This document shows, one piece after another, positions 10,917 to 19,364 of a stretch of 36,611 bases of DNA. The translations under genes were made by a program, and so were the position numbers. Source of the stretch: Chitinimonas sp. BJB300. GTDB taxonomy: Bacteria > Pseudomonadota > Gammaproteobacteria > Burkholderiales > Chitinimonadaceae. The stretch is taken from assembly GCF_002735695.1 (NCBI RefSeq), contig NZ_PDZH01000041.1, positions 1 through 36,611 on the forward strand, given 5' to 3'. Below the pieces are notes generated by a model. It ran no database searches, was not told where the DNA came from, and was given only the letters and a program-made list of their open reading frames with translations. The number at the start of each line of letters is the position of its first letter. Positions within the stretch are counted from its first letter, which is position 1.

Positions 10917-11370
10917 TTATTTAGGTGCAGCTTCAGCCAGCGGCATGCCCTTGGTGCCGGCATAGAACACGATGAGTGTCACCGGTGAGTTACCGGTTAG
11001 ACCGCGATGTAGCGCACCCACCATTTCAGGTAGTACTTCACCTTGGCTGAGGTGCTTTTTCTCGCCAGTCTCCTTTTTCTCAACCGTCAAATCGCCAGAC
11101 AGGATATAGCCCGCGTTTGGCATGGGGTGGGTGTGCCAAGGTAGTTCTGTATTGGGTGGGATGATGATTTTCAGCACGATCAGTTCAGGGGGGGCCGCCA
11201 GGGTAGGCCGTATAGGTGACCCCATCCCAGGACGTCCCACTTCGCAATAGGGTTTCTGTTTGGACCTTTTGAGTGGCTTCTGCGCTAAGTGCATTCAAAG
11301 GTAAAAGCACACACACGCCTAACACGGCTTTTAGGGCGGGCAAACTGTGCTTACGGAAAACTTGCTGCAT
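10917..11370 (-). pseudogene. Frameshifted secreted cupin-domain protein
   Basis: Two overlapping frames make one protein. The first half starts at the ATG at 11370 (AGGAG ribosome-binding site 8 nt upstream) with a signal peptide (LPALKAVLGVCVLLPLNALSA) and runs to TAYPGGPP then TGA. The second half resumes ELIVLKIIIPPNTELPWHTHPMPN and reads to the stop at 10917. The switch occurs at seven G (C on the coding strand) at 11188-11194; with six, the frame would be continuous (GGPPELIV). The cupin metal motif is visible as PWHTHPMPNAGYILSG with HRG later. Intact, it would be a periplasmic cupin of about 150 residues. It may be a pseudogene, a phase-variable gene, or a sequencing error in a homopolymer. 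Confidence 0.82.
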
Positions 11371-11457
11371 ACCACTCTCCTGTTTCTTCATACGTAAAAA
11401 ATGCCCCTGTATGACGGTGGTTTATGCCGGAGGTTCTATGGTTGTCGGTGTTTCTGA

Positions 11458-11599
11458 GAACCTGTTTACGATCTTACTGCGCAGGCATTATTCAGGGCTC
11501 ATGTGCTGCTCGAAAGCCTCATGTACAAAAGTACATTCCGGTTTCTGTGCTGCGCTTCACCCTGCTGGCGCCTGCTCGTGACAGATCGTAAACAAGTTC
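11458..11599 (+). repeat. Complete short family A element (A4), 142 bp
   Basis: The arms GAACCTGTTTACGATCT and AGATCGTAAACAAGTTC are complementary except for one position. They are flanked by TGA direct repeats (11455-11457 and 11600-11602). The centre holds ATGTAC AAAA GTACAT. Intact TNA duplications and terminal repeats without coding capacity define it as a MITE-like element. The 230 bp that follow, up to 11831, contain only a further solo end (GTAAACAGGTTC near 11715-11726) and no gene. Confidence 0.82.
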
Positions 11600-11831
11600 T
11601 GAGAGGGAAAGAGGTGGAACCACATCTGGTAAAGACCAGTTGGTCCTTATTTTGACCATTGGTTCACGGAAGACCGTGGGGGGCGTACATAGTCTCGAAA
11701 GGATGCTGACGAGGCGTAAACAGGTTCTGGCAGCGACAGAGGCAAGCTATGTGCTGTAAGGCGTTCAATGCGGCGTTAGACCTTTCGCTTTTTGTATACG
11801 CATCAGGAACTGACAACTTGGAGGATCTCGT

Positions 11832-12284
11832 ATGCCATTAACAACGCGAAATTGGGCCACCCAGGCTGGTTATCCGCAAGCGGGACCGGCGCTTCCCACA
11901 CTTCCGCCCTCTGCGCAAGCCGGTGTTTCGAATGCGATAGGAGAACTTCAAGCGAACCACTTATTTGGTGGCCCGGGTCCTACCAATGTGACGGCTACAT
12001 ATGGTTGGCGCATCGATCGGCAGAATGCTCCGGCCGGTTTTGTTAATCTCAGCGTGCAGCGGAACGGTGTCGGAGCACCAAGCACTGTCGCCTCAGTCTT
12101 TTTACCTACAGTGCTTAACATTGCACCAGGGCCTGGCGGGCCGGCGGCGCAGCCATTTGCTTCCCGAATTTCCGAACTACTGCGTGCGGTTCGCCGTGGA
12201 CTTGAGGAGAGCTTCGCCACGTATGCTGCCGGCCCGCCGGCGCAGATTACCCGTAGAGAAGTTACGGGCAATTTTTCTTCGTGA
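11832..12284 (+). CDS. Hypothetical protein, 150 residues
   Basis: The ATG at 11832 has a good ribosome-binding site, GGAGG at 11820-11824. I do not recognise the protein. It is rich in Pro, Gly and Ala (PALPTLPPSAQAG, NIAPGPGGPAAQP), with no signal peptide and no membrane segment. The middle part (TATYGWRIDRQNAPAGFVNLSVQRNG) looks beta-rich and soluble. The last 40 residues (ASRISELLRAVRRGLEESFATYAA) look helical and basic. It stands alone between repeat elements and the downstream sequence is repeat-derived, so an imported or decaying gene is possible. Confidence 0.5.
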   Translation: MPLTTRNWATQAGYPQAGPALPTLPPSAQAGVSNAIGELQANHLFGGPGPTNVTATYGWRIDRQNAPAGFVNLSVQRNGVGAPSTVASVFLPTVLNIAPGPGGPAAQPFASRISELLRAVRRGLEESFATYAAGPPAQITRREVTGNFSS

Positions 12285-12317
12285 CAGATTGGCCGAAACG
12301 CCTGGTAACCTCATCTG

Positions 12318-12550
12318 CAGGGTGAAGCGCAGCGTAGAAACCGGCATGTCCCTGGGTACAAACAGCCGCGAAATGCTTGGTGCGAAGCACCCTAGCTGTT
12401 CGGCAGCCCCCTCGCGGGGGCTTTCGAGCAGCATATGTGCTCTGGTAGAGAGCGTGTACTTACTAGCTTCCTTGCACGGCGAATTGGCCGAAGCATTGCC
12501 TTGGCTTGAACCAACCCATCTTGCAATTGCGCGAGACTTTAGACCGGTTC
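12318..12550 (+). repeat. Degenerate, possibly composite family A/B element (A5)
   Basis: From GCAGGGTGAAGCGCAGCG (12323 on) to about 12450 it follows the long family A copy at 14860, including GGTGCGAAGCACC and CCCCCTCGCGGGGG hairpins and TTTCGAGCAGCAT. The right end, CGCGAGACTTTAGACCGGTTC followed by TGA (12531-12550), is instead of family B type. The left arm is not recognisable. From 12551 to 12702 I see no convincing gene. Confidence 0.55.
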
Positions 12551-12702
12551 TGAGGCATTGCATCTCAATAGCCGAAACGATGCCCCTAATACATTAGAAA
12601 AATCTGTTGAACGATCGCGTAGATGGCGGGTCACCACATCACGTGGCTTGATGTATCGGGTCACGACGTATTCGATCATGGTTTGAATAGAGGATAAGCA
12701 TC

Positions 12703-13332
12703 ATGGATCAGCTCAGTCATAAGGCAGTTATGCAATTCAATAGCGGTTTTTTCCCCGCGCTAGCGCCAGGCCAGGCGCCCACACTTAAGCATCAAGGACA
12801 GATTAGAGAGCGGGACTGTAACGAAACGGTCCTTTCAAACAAGCGCGATAAAGAGAGCCATTCTCCTGCCACTGTCGATAACCAGGGCCTTGCCCCATTT
12901 TTTGAAATGATCTCGTTCAAGCACGTCAAAAGACTGCCGGTGGTGGCCATTGCCATAGTGGGATTTATGAGTCATGCCACCGCATCTGTTATTGCCTGCC
13001 CAACCGTTTCCGAGATAACACAAAGTGAGGGCGCATACGGCGGTTATGCCTACACGGCTACTGCAGCGAATGGAAAGCAATGGCTGGGTGAAAATCCCAT
13101 GGCGGATCAGGCCGATCTGGGGAAAGTGCGCTTTAACGAAGCTTATATCCTTACCGCGAAGCAATTCGTAGCGTGTGACTATGTAGGCAAGAATGGGAGC
13201 GGTATGAGGATGGCCTTGAAAACTACCTCTGCTGCCAGGCCGATAGGCGCATTGTGGGTAGAGCAGACACAGTCCAAATGGCACTGTGCTGCCCCGGTGC
13301 GGAGGGCCCGATCCAGCTGCGTGTACATTTGA
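12703..13332 (+). CDS. Small secreted protein, DUF3757-like, with an unusual N-terminal extension
   Basis: Residues 69-209 look like a self-contained exported protein. It has a signal peptide from the internal Met at 12907 (MISFKHVKRLPVVAIAIVGFMSHATA), then ACPTVSEI, a Tyr/Gly stretch, KQWLGENP, ACDYVG and a C-terminal KWHC...SSCVYI. This C-P, W-x-G, C-x-Y and terminal Cys pattern fits my memory of DUF3757; the match is tentative. The ATG at 12703 has a fair ribosome-binding site (AGAGGA, about 8 nt upstream), while 12907 has none. The first 68 residues are polar and bury the signal sequence, so either the long frame is real and export is affected, or 12907 is the true start. A terminator follows at 13414-13443. 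Confidence 0.6.
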   Translation: MDQLSHKAVMQFNSGFFPALAPGQAPTLKHQGQIRERDCNETVLSNKRDKESHSPATVDNQGLAPFFEMISFKHVKRLPVVAIAIVGFMSHATASVIACPTVSEITQSEGAYGGYAYTATAANGKQWLGENPMADQADLGKVRFNEAYILTAKQFVACDYVGKNGSGMRMALKTTSAARPIGALWVEQTQSKWHCAAPVRRARSSCVYI

Positions 13333-13352
13333 ATAAGTTAGGCGTTGGCACT

Positions 13353-14846
13353 TTACGTTCGAATGGCTGCCAAGTCTGGCGGTATCGATGTCATGACGCA
13401 TCTTTGGCAAGCGAAAGCCGTGTTGCAACAACACGGCTTTTTTACTGCGATACAAACCGCAACAGCAATCAGAACACCTGCCACGCCGAACGTGATATGC
13501 ATGCCCACAGCGACGTCGTGGGGCTGCGCTGTCGTGATGTTTGTCGTCCCCGATGCAAATACAAATACCGCACCCATCATCGATGCACCTGTGATGAGTC
13601 CAAGGTTGCGCGAAAGATTCAGCAGGCCGGAAGCCACACCCCGTTGATCGACTTGGATGTGGGTCATGACCATGGTGTTATTGGCCGCCTGGAATAGCGC
13701 GTAGCCGGAGGTGACGATGATGATGGGGGCAACATAGCCTGGTATGCCAAATGTTGCCGGAAGCATGCTCAGCATAGTAGCACCAGCCCCGATGCCAATG
13801 AGCCCGATAAGGGTCGTGGTGCGTGTACCGACATGGTCCACGATGCGACCGGCAGGCATGCCACACAGGGCGGCAACGATTGGCCCAATCGACATGATGA
13901 GCCCGCCACGCGTGGTGTCGAGTGCGAGCACACGTGAGAGATAAAACGGGCCGACGACCAACGTCGCCATGATCACTGTGGAAACCAGCACACTCATGGC
14001 GAGGCCGGCGCTCAACGGCGGATCACGGAGCATCGCCAGTCGGACCAAGGGCGAAGCGGCTTTCGTCTCGGCGAATAGGAATGCGCCCATGCCGACCGCA
14101 GCCGACAACAGCAGTGCCGCGTTGCGTAAACCGAACTGGCCGTGCCCCGTTGTCATGGCGAGCGCATAAGCCGCGAGTGTGAGAGTAAGCAGCAGCGTAC
14201 CGACGTAGTCGAAGCCAATCAGACTTGCCTTTTGCCCTTGCGCATCAACGGGCAAAGCATGGAGTGTAAGTAGAAACGTCATCACACCCAGCGGCACGTT
14301 GATGAGGAAGATGGCTTGCCAACCGAACGCCGAGATCAAGATGCCGCCAAGTGACGGTCCGAGCGCGGTGCCTACCGCGGACATGGTCCCCAGCAAGCCC
14401 ATTGCGCTACCGGTTATATCCTTTGGGACGATGTCTGCGACGAATGCCATGCTCAGGGCCATCATGATGGCTGCCCCCAAGCCTTGGGCGGCCCGTGCGG
14501 CGATTAACATCCATAGTGTAGAGAGGGTGCAGCACAGCGAAGCCACAACGAAGAGAATGATGCCGACAAGCAATAGACGTCGGCGGCCGATGAGATCGCC
14601 CAGCCGTCCGACGCTGACGATCACGGTGGTAATGGCGAGGAGATAGGTGAGGACAACCCACTGGACTTGCTGGAAGGAGGCGTTGAACACCTGAGCCAGC
14701 GTTGGCAAAGCGATATTGGCGATGCTGGTGCCCAGCGACGACAGCAACATGGATAGTGAAAGGCTGGCGAGCGCCCACCGAGCCAAGGGTGAATAGGCTC
14801 CAGGTTCAGCCGTGTCTTTACCTCTCTCATCCGCAATGGGCTTCAA
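13353..14846 (-). CDS. MFS drug efflux transporter, DHA2 (14-TM, EmrB/QacA-type)
   Basis: The 497-residue membrane protein exports toxic compounds by proton antiport, by family. About 14 hydrophobic segments are visible. Motif A is GRLGDLIGRRR after TM2, and the antiporter motif C region reads GTALGPSLGG in TM5. AAGERMVQG-type motif B appears as AARAAQGLGAA. The start is well supported by AAGGAG 5 nt upstream. A family A element (14860-15061) begins 13 bp upstream of the start codon. The LysR gene beyond it is divergent and is the likely regulator. The last 20 or so codons are Cys-rich and read through the terminator of the convergent gene, so the original stop may have been lost. Confidence 0.92.
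   Translation of the reverse strand: MKPIADERGKDTAEPGAYSPLARWALASLSLSMLLSSLGTSIANIALPTLAQVFNASFQQVQWVVLTYLLAITTVIVSVGRLGDLIGRRRLLLVGIILFVVASLCCTLSTLWMLIAARAAQGLGAAIMMALSMAFVADIVPKDITGSAMGLLGTMSAVGTALGPSLGGILISAFGWQAIFLINVPLGVMTFLLTLHALPVDAQGQKASLIGFDYVGTLLLTLTLAAYALAMTTGHGQFGLRNAALLLSAAVGMGAFLFAETKAASPLVRLAMLRDPPLSAGLAMSVLVSTVIMATLVVGPFYLSRVLALDTTRGGLIMSIGPIVAALCGMPAGRIVDHVGTRTTTLIGLIGIGAGATMLSMLPATFGIPGYVAPIIIVTSGYALFQAANNTMVMTHIQVDQRGVASGLLNLSRNLGLITGASMMGAVFVFASGTTNITTAQPHDVAVGMHITFGVAGVLIAVAVCIAVKKPCCCNTAFACQRCVMTSIPPDLAAIRT
13414..13443 (+). terminator. Rho-independent terminator for the DUF3757-like gene, inside the MFS 3' end
   Basis: AAAGCCGTGTTG (13414-13425) and CAACACGGCTTT (13429-13440) form a perfect 12-bp stem with a 3-nt loop, then three further T to 13443 (six T in all). 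It lies 82 bp after the convergent + strand stop and within the coding sequence of the MFS gene. Confidence 0.85.
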
Positions 14847-14859
14847 TGGAAACTCCTTA

Positions 14860-15061
14860 GAACCTGTTTACGATCTGTCACGAGCAACCGTTAGCAGGGT
14901 GAAGCGCAGCGCAAAAACCGGAATGTACGTGGGTACATGAGGCTGCGAACTTCTTGGTGCAAAGCACCGTAGCAGTTCGGCGTCCCCCTTGCGGGGGGGG
15001 GGGCTTTTGAGCAGCACATGAGCTCTGATTACGGCTGCGCAGTAAGATCGTAAACAGATTC
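14860..15061 (+). repeat. Complete long family A element (A6), 202 bp
   Basis: The arms GAACCTGTTTACGATCT and AGATCGTAAACAGATTC are flanked by TTA direct repeats (14857-14859 and 15062-15064). Compared with the 142-bp copy at 11458 it carries an extra module of about 60 bp in the middle, with its own small hairpins (GGTGC AAA GCACC; CCCCC TTGC GGGGG) and a run of 11 G at 14993-15003. It separates the MFS gene from any promoter in the intergenic region. Confidence 0.85.
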
Positions 15062-15071
15062 TTATGCATGG

Positions 15072-15087
15072 CTATTCCCCGGAATAG
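15072..15087. promoter_or_regulatory. Palindromic operator candidate between MFS and LysR genes
   Basis: CTATTCC (15072-15078) and GGAATAG (15081-15087) form a perfect 7-bp inverted repeat with a 2-bp spacer. A second, imperfect inverted repeat lies nearby (GGCGCATC and GATGCGTC around 15146-15175). LysR regulators usually bind dyads in such divergent regions, so either is a candidate site. Confidence 0.4.
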
Positions 15088-15198
15088 GGCAGTCAAAGAT
15101 GAAAAGCTATAGGCCTTGAGCGTACGCCGCCTTCTGGTCTGTCGGAAGGCGCATCAGTTGCATTGAATAGATGCGTCTGACGCCATGTATGGGGCGCG

Positions 15199-16107
15199 TT
15201 GTGCTATGGTTGGCACGAGTCGATACCTGATCTCAATCTACTGATTACCCTCGACGTGTTGCTTGAGGAAGGCAGCGTTGTGCGGGCCGCAAAGCGGTTG
15301 AGGCTTAGCCCGTCGGCGATGAGCCGGGCGCTGGCGCGGTTGCGGCAGACGACGGGAGACCCGTTATTGGTGAGAGCCGGACGTGGTCTTGTTCCGACAC
15401 CCCGAGCGATTGAGCTTCGCGAGCGCGTCAGCCTGCTTGTGCAGGAAGCTGAAGCCGTTCTGCGCCCGTCCACGGCGCTCAATATGGCGCAGCTGGCCCG
15501 AACATTTACAGTACGGACGAGCGAAGGTTTTGTAGAAAACTTCGGCTCACGCCTCATCGCCCGCCTGTACGAGGATGCACCGGGTGTACGACTACATTTC
15601 GTGCCTAAACTGGAAAAGCACAGCACGCTGCTGCGGGATGGCACGGTTGATCTTGAAACCGGGGTGGTAGGTCAGACTGTGAGCCCCGAGATTCGCAGCC
15701 GTGCTTTGTTCCAGGACCGATTTGTCGGGGTGGTGCGGCAAGGGCATGAACTTTGTCTTGGCAACGTTACGTCCGCGCGTTTTGCATCGGGCAGACATGT
15801 TCTTGTATCACGGCGGGGTCTCGAAAAAGGGTTGATTGACGAAGCTTTACAGCTTGTCGGGCTCGAACGAACGATATCCACCGTCGTGGCCGGTTTTTCG
15901 ACTGCCTTGTTCATCGCACGCACCTCGGATTTAATCGCGACTGTTCCAGAGCGTCACACCGGGTGCTTGCGCGAAGGCATGTATAGTTTTCCGCTACCGG
16001 TTGATGTACCGGAGATAACGGTGTCCATGCTTTGGCACCCGCGCCATGATGCCGATCCGGCCCATCGTTGGTTGCGGCAATGCGTGAAAGATATTTGCAC
16101 GTTCTAA
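15199..16107 (+). CDS. LysR-family transcriptional regulator
   Basis: The N-terminal winged helix is clear: IPDLNLLITLDVLLEEGSV, then RAAKRLRLSPSAMSRALARLR (about 28-50), with LVRAGRGLVPTPRA as the wing. The remainder is a LysR substrate-binding domain. The start used is TTG at 15199, because the conserved DLNLL segment begins only 11 residues later and no in-frame ATG fits. It is divergent from the DHA2 efflux gene and is probably its regulator, responding to an exported compound. The length of 302 is normal for the family. Confidence 0.9.
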   Translation: MCYGWHESIPDLNLLITLDVLLEEGSVVRAAKRLRLSPSAMSRALARLRQTTGDPLLVRAGRGLVPTPRAIELRERVSLLVQEAEAVLRPSTALNMAQLARTFTVRTSEGFVENFGSRLIARLYEDAPGVRLHFVPKLEKHSTLLRDGTVDLETGVVGQTVSPEIRSRALFQDRFVGVVRQGHELCLGNVTSARFASGRHVLVSRRGLEKGLIDEALQLVGLERTISTVVAGFSTALFIARTSDLIATVPERHTGCLREGMYSFPLPVDVPEITVSMLWHPRHDADPAHRWLRQCVKDICTF

Positions 16108-16216
16108 CCTGTGTTTAGCCGCCTCACTCAAGCAGAACGATGCTTGTCGGCAACGGCGCACTACCACATACGCTTGCTTACTATGGATACATATTCTTAA
16201 TTCAGGAGTATGCAGA

Positions 16217-17017
16217 ATGAAGCACCGCCTAGCCGTTTTTGCCTTGGCCTATCTGGCTACATTACTAGCCTGGGCAGATGACTTGGATAAAATACTCAAA
16301 AAGGGAGAAATCATTATCGGTGTGCGGGCTGGCGCGCCGCCTTTTGGTTTCTTCGATAAAGCCAGAAACAAAGTATCGGGTTATGACGTAGCATTTGGAG
16401 ACTACGTTGCTACCAGGCTGGGCGTTAAAGCCGTCTTCCAACCCTTGGACCCTGCTGAGCGTATTCCGGCACTTCAAAGTGGAAAAATTGACTTGATTGT
16501 TGCGGCATTAACCAAGACAGCTGCGCGAGAAAAAGAACTGGACTTTAGCGTGGGTTACTTTGTTGCTGTGCAAAAGCTGGCGGCAAGACGAGGCCGATTC
16601 CGTAGTTTATCGGATGTTAACAACGCTAAAATCTGTTTTGCTGAAGGGACAACGGCAGATCAATGGATCCCAGATAATTTTCCAAAAGCAGTGCTCGTAC
16701 CGGCAGTGGGTTATCCGCAAGCTTTCAGCATCTGGCAAGCCGGAGGGTGTGATGCTGTCGCGGGCCAGGCGACGATCCTGAAAGGCAACATTCGCAAGCT
16801 GCCCAGAAATGCCGGTATTGCCGTACTCGATGATCTTCCGCTGGGGATGGAGACTTTTGCCATGGCCGTGCGCAAGGGGGAAACAAGGCTGAAGGAACGA
16901 GTTAATAAAGCATTAATTGACTCGGAAAAGAATGGCGATGCTGTACGTATATATGAACAATATTTTGGTGAGGATTCGGCCGTGCCACAGTTACGGATGT
17001 TCAAAATACAAGGTTGA
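16217..17017 (+). CDS. Periplasmic amino-acid-type solute-binding protein (SBP family 3), without its transporter
   Basis: It has a signal peptide (about 1-20, LAYLATLLAWA) and an AGGAG ribosome-binding site at 16204-16208. The mature part follows the family 3 pattern: ILKKGEIIIGVRAGAPPFGF, SGYDVAFGDYVATRLGVKAVF, RIPALQSGKIDLIVAALTKTAAREKELDFS and a C-terminal domain with YGEQYF-like IYEQYFG. The length of 266 is typical. No permease or ATPase gene is adjacent, so it either serves a transporter encoded elsewhere or acts as a sensor. A promoter-like TTGCTT...TATTCT precedes it. Confidence 0.88.
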   Translation: MKHRLAVFALAYLATLLAWADDLDKILKKGEIIIGVRAGAPPFGFFDKARNKVSGYDVAFGDYVATRLGVKAVFQPLDPAERIPALQSGKIDLIVAALTKTAAREKELDFSVGYFVAVQKLAARRGRFRSLSDVNNAKICFAEGTTADQWIPDNFPKAVLVPAVGYPQAFSIWQAGGCDAVAGQATILKGNIRKLPRNAGIAVLDDLPLGMETFAMAVRKGETRLKERVNKALIDSEKNGDAVRIYEQYFGEDSAVPQLRMFKIQG

Positions 17018-17510
17018 CTACGCACTACATAACTTAACTTAAAGACAATCTCTCTATTATCAGGGTAAATGACGTCAGAAATATTCGCTGGTTTTATTAG
17101 AGGTAGGGGTGGTTATTTAACAGAGTGATTTATCCAAAGTGCCGCTTACTAGATAAAGAGAATACGTGCTGGCTGTACCCATTTCTGTGCAATTGCGTGG
17201 GTACGATTGGAAGTGAAGGCTAGCGATTGGGCTTCCATTGCTCGGATTATGTAATACCAGGCGGCCGCCATGGCATATCGCAATGCGTTCAGTCATATCA
17301 GCCCAGCCGCAATGGCTATGGCCTTGGCACATTGGGTCAAGCCGATGAAATAGACTTCGTATCGCCGAGCGCGCGGTGGGTGGTAAGCCTGCGCCATGTT
17401 TAGGTACACGCAATTCCCATTCATCATCTCGGCGTTTGCATGACAGTTCGACCGCGGGCCATGTGCCAATACATTGTCGACCTCTGCTCCACCTCGAACG
17501 TAAGCCAAGT
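17018..17510. other. Intergenic region without a recognisable gene
   Basis: Short frames on both strands lack ribosome-binding sites and recognisable motifs. Part of it may be decayed sequence from the astacin-like gene whose last codons survive just downstream. Confidence 0.5.
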
Positions 17511-17615
17511 GCGGCTTATTCTTGGTCTGCTTTGAGTTATATGGTCGATGGAATCTCGTTGCTGTTCCCAACATCAAACAGGAAAGTGACTTGGCAGCAA
17601 TGGGCTTGGTATTGA
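17511..17615 (+). pseudogene. Remnant of the C-terminus of an astacin/lectin protein
   Basis: In one frame, SALSYMVDGISLLFP and VTWQQWAWY followed by TGA align with the end of the protease at 6302-7921 (SALSVTNNNGVGLFP ... VPWQQWVWY). About half of the last 30 residues are identical. Upstream the similarity is lost and the frame is unrelated. It is on the opposite strand from the intact gene, about 10 kb away. Confidence 0.7.
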
Positions 17616-17739
17616 GCCGGCACTGAAAACCCCGTGCTACTTTGCGCCCCCCACGACACGGGTCTGCCAGACTGGGGTACGGAGGAAAAGCTGCGGTCGA
17701 TTCAACGGCCGCAGCTGCTTGCTACACCCTGTACCAGAA

Positions 17740-19134
17740 TCAGCGTTGGATAAGCGTCATCAACATGCCGTGTCGGGGCCGCATGGTAACGGCGACTTCT
17801 CTTTCAACCGGATGGTCGGGCAATAGTTGCAAGTCATAGCGCTGGGCAATTTGGGCCAATAGCAGCTGGCCTTCCATCATCGCGAAATGGTTGCCGATAC
17901 ATACCCGCGGGCCGCCCCCAAACGGCAGGTAGGCACAGCGATGATGTTGCAGCTGGGTTTCTCCCGGTAGAAAACGCTCGGGGTCGAAGCGGTCGGGTTC
18001 GCGCCAGAAAGCTGGGTGACGGTGCAGCAGGTCGCTGACCACCATGGCCACTTCACCACGCCGCAAGCTATAGCCCGCCACCGAGGTATCCTTCAATACC
18101 GCCCGGGGTAGTACGGGTGCTGGCGCGAACAGCCGCATTGATTCTTCAAATACCGCTCGGGTGTAAACCAATTGGGGCAGGTCGGCATAGTCTGGTGTGC
18201 GGCCACCCAGCACGGTTTCCAGCTCTTCACGCAGCTTGGCGCGCACTTCAGGATGCTGTGACAGCAGATACCAGGTCCAGGTCAGGCCATTGGCTGTCGT
18301 CTCGTGCCCTGCGCCGAAGATGGTGGCGATTTCGTCACGCAACTGCTGGATCGACATGCTTTCCTTGCTGTCCGGATCACGCGCGGCCAATAGCATATCA
18401 ATCAGGTCCCCTCGTGGCGTGCCGCTCTCCAGGCGCTTGTTGATCAGGTCGTAAAGCAGGACATCGAGTTCCTTCATGGACCTGTTAAATGCCCGGTTGC
18501 GAGCGGTTGGCCAGCCGGAGGGCAGCAGCAGCGGGTTATTCAGGCTGCTGAAGGCATAGCGTAGGAGTAAGGGAAAGCGTTCGCCAACGAAGTCGGTTTT
18601 GTCCAGTAAATCGGCCCCAAACATGGTCTGGCCTATCACATCGATGGTGACGCGCATCATTTCCTGCGAGATATCCACTACCTGCCCGGGTTGGAAAACC
18701 TGCTGCCAACGTCTCAACAAGCGGCTGCCGGCCTCAGTCATTGCATCGGCCATCGTGGCGATCTGCACTTTGTGGAACATGGGCTGCATCATCTGGCGCT
18801 GGCGCTGCCATGACTCACCGTAATTAGTTACCAAGCCCTTGCCCAGTACCAGACTCAGACCAATTTCCCGTTTCTCTCCCAGTTCAGACAGCTTGCCGAA
18901 ATGCTCTCTTTCCTTGATGAGTAGCTGCTCCGCCATATCAGGATGGGCAAGTATATGGATACTGCGCGATGCCAGACGGATACGAAAGATATCGCCAAGC
19001 TCGGCGCGGCTGCGGGCCAGAAAGCCCAGCATATCGGCCCGATAAGGTTTCAGATGGCCAAATAGGAAGTGCCCGGCAGGGGTAGGTGCACACAATAAGG
19101 GGGCGCCACCGGGTAGTGCGGCGGACGATGACAT
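17740..19134 (-). CDS. Cytochrome P450 monooxygenase
   Basis: The 464-residue soluble P450 has all signature elements: the I-helix oxygen site AGHETT (275-280), the K-helix ExxR pair E331-R334, the PERF segment (FDPERFLPG, about 383-391) and the haem loop FGGGPRVCIG with thiolate C412. No membrane anchor is seen. The sequence style (class E, CYP4/CYP102-like) suggests fatty-acid or other hydrophobic substrates, but the substrate cannot be assigned. No ferredoxin or reductase gene is adjacent, so electrons come from elsewhere. Confidence 0.93.
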   Translation of the reverse strand: MSSSAALPGGAPLLCAPTPAGHFLFGHLKPYRADMLGFLARSRAELGDIFRIRLASRSIHILAHPDMAEQLLIKEREHFGKLSELGEKREIGLSLVLGKGLVTNYGESWQRQRQMMQPMFHKVQIATMADAMTEAGSRLLRRWQQVFQPGQVVDISQEMMRVTIDVIGQTMFGADLLDKTDFVGERFPLLLRYAFSSLNNPLLLPSGWPTARNRAFNRSMKELDVLLYDLINKRLESGTPRGDLIDMLLAARDPDSKESMSIQQLRDEIATIFGAGHETTANGLTWTWYLLSQHPEVRAKLREELETVLGGRTPDYADLPQLVYTRAVFEESMRLFAPAPVLPRAVLKDTSVAGYSLRRGEVAMVVSDLLHRHPAFWREPDRFDPERFLPGETQLQHHRCAYLPFGGGPRVCIGNHFAMMEGQLLLAQIAQRYDLQLLPDHPVEREVAVTMRPRHGMLMTLIQR

Positions 19135-19364
19135 GTAGGTCTCCTCGTGCAGGGAATTTGGTCTTTGCCACTAGCTGCTGGCTGGTGCCGCGATGACGCC
19201 TGCTCACCATCGCGGGCCCTTTACCTTAGTTCTGGCCGCAGACAATAGACAATGATAGGCATCACCTACACGACGAAGAATAGACGCAGCAACGCGATAC
19301 GCCACCTCCCAGCCGGCGGAGTCGGTATGGGTTTTGGTGCGCGTAATGGTTTAGCGATTTGTCG

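Noticed and set aside
12539-12679. 46-codon minus-strand ORF starting MIEYVVTRYIKP
   Set aside because: No ribosome-binding site, no known motif, and its stop lies in repeat sequence.
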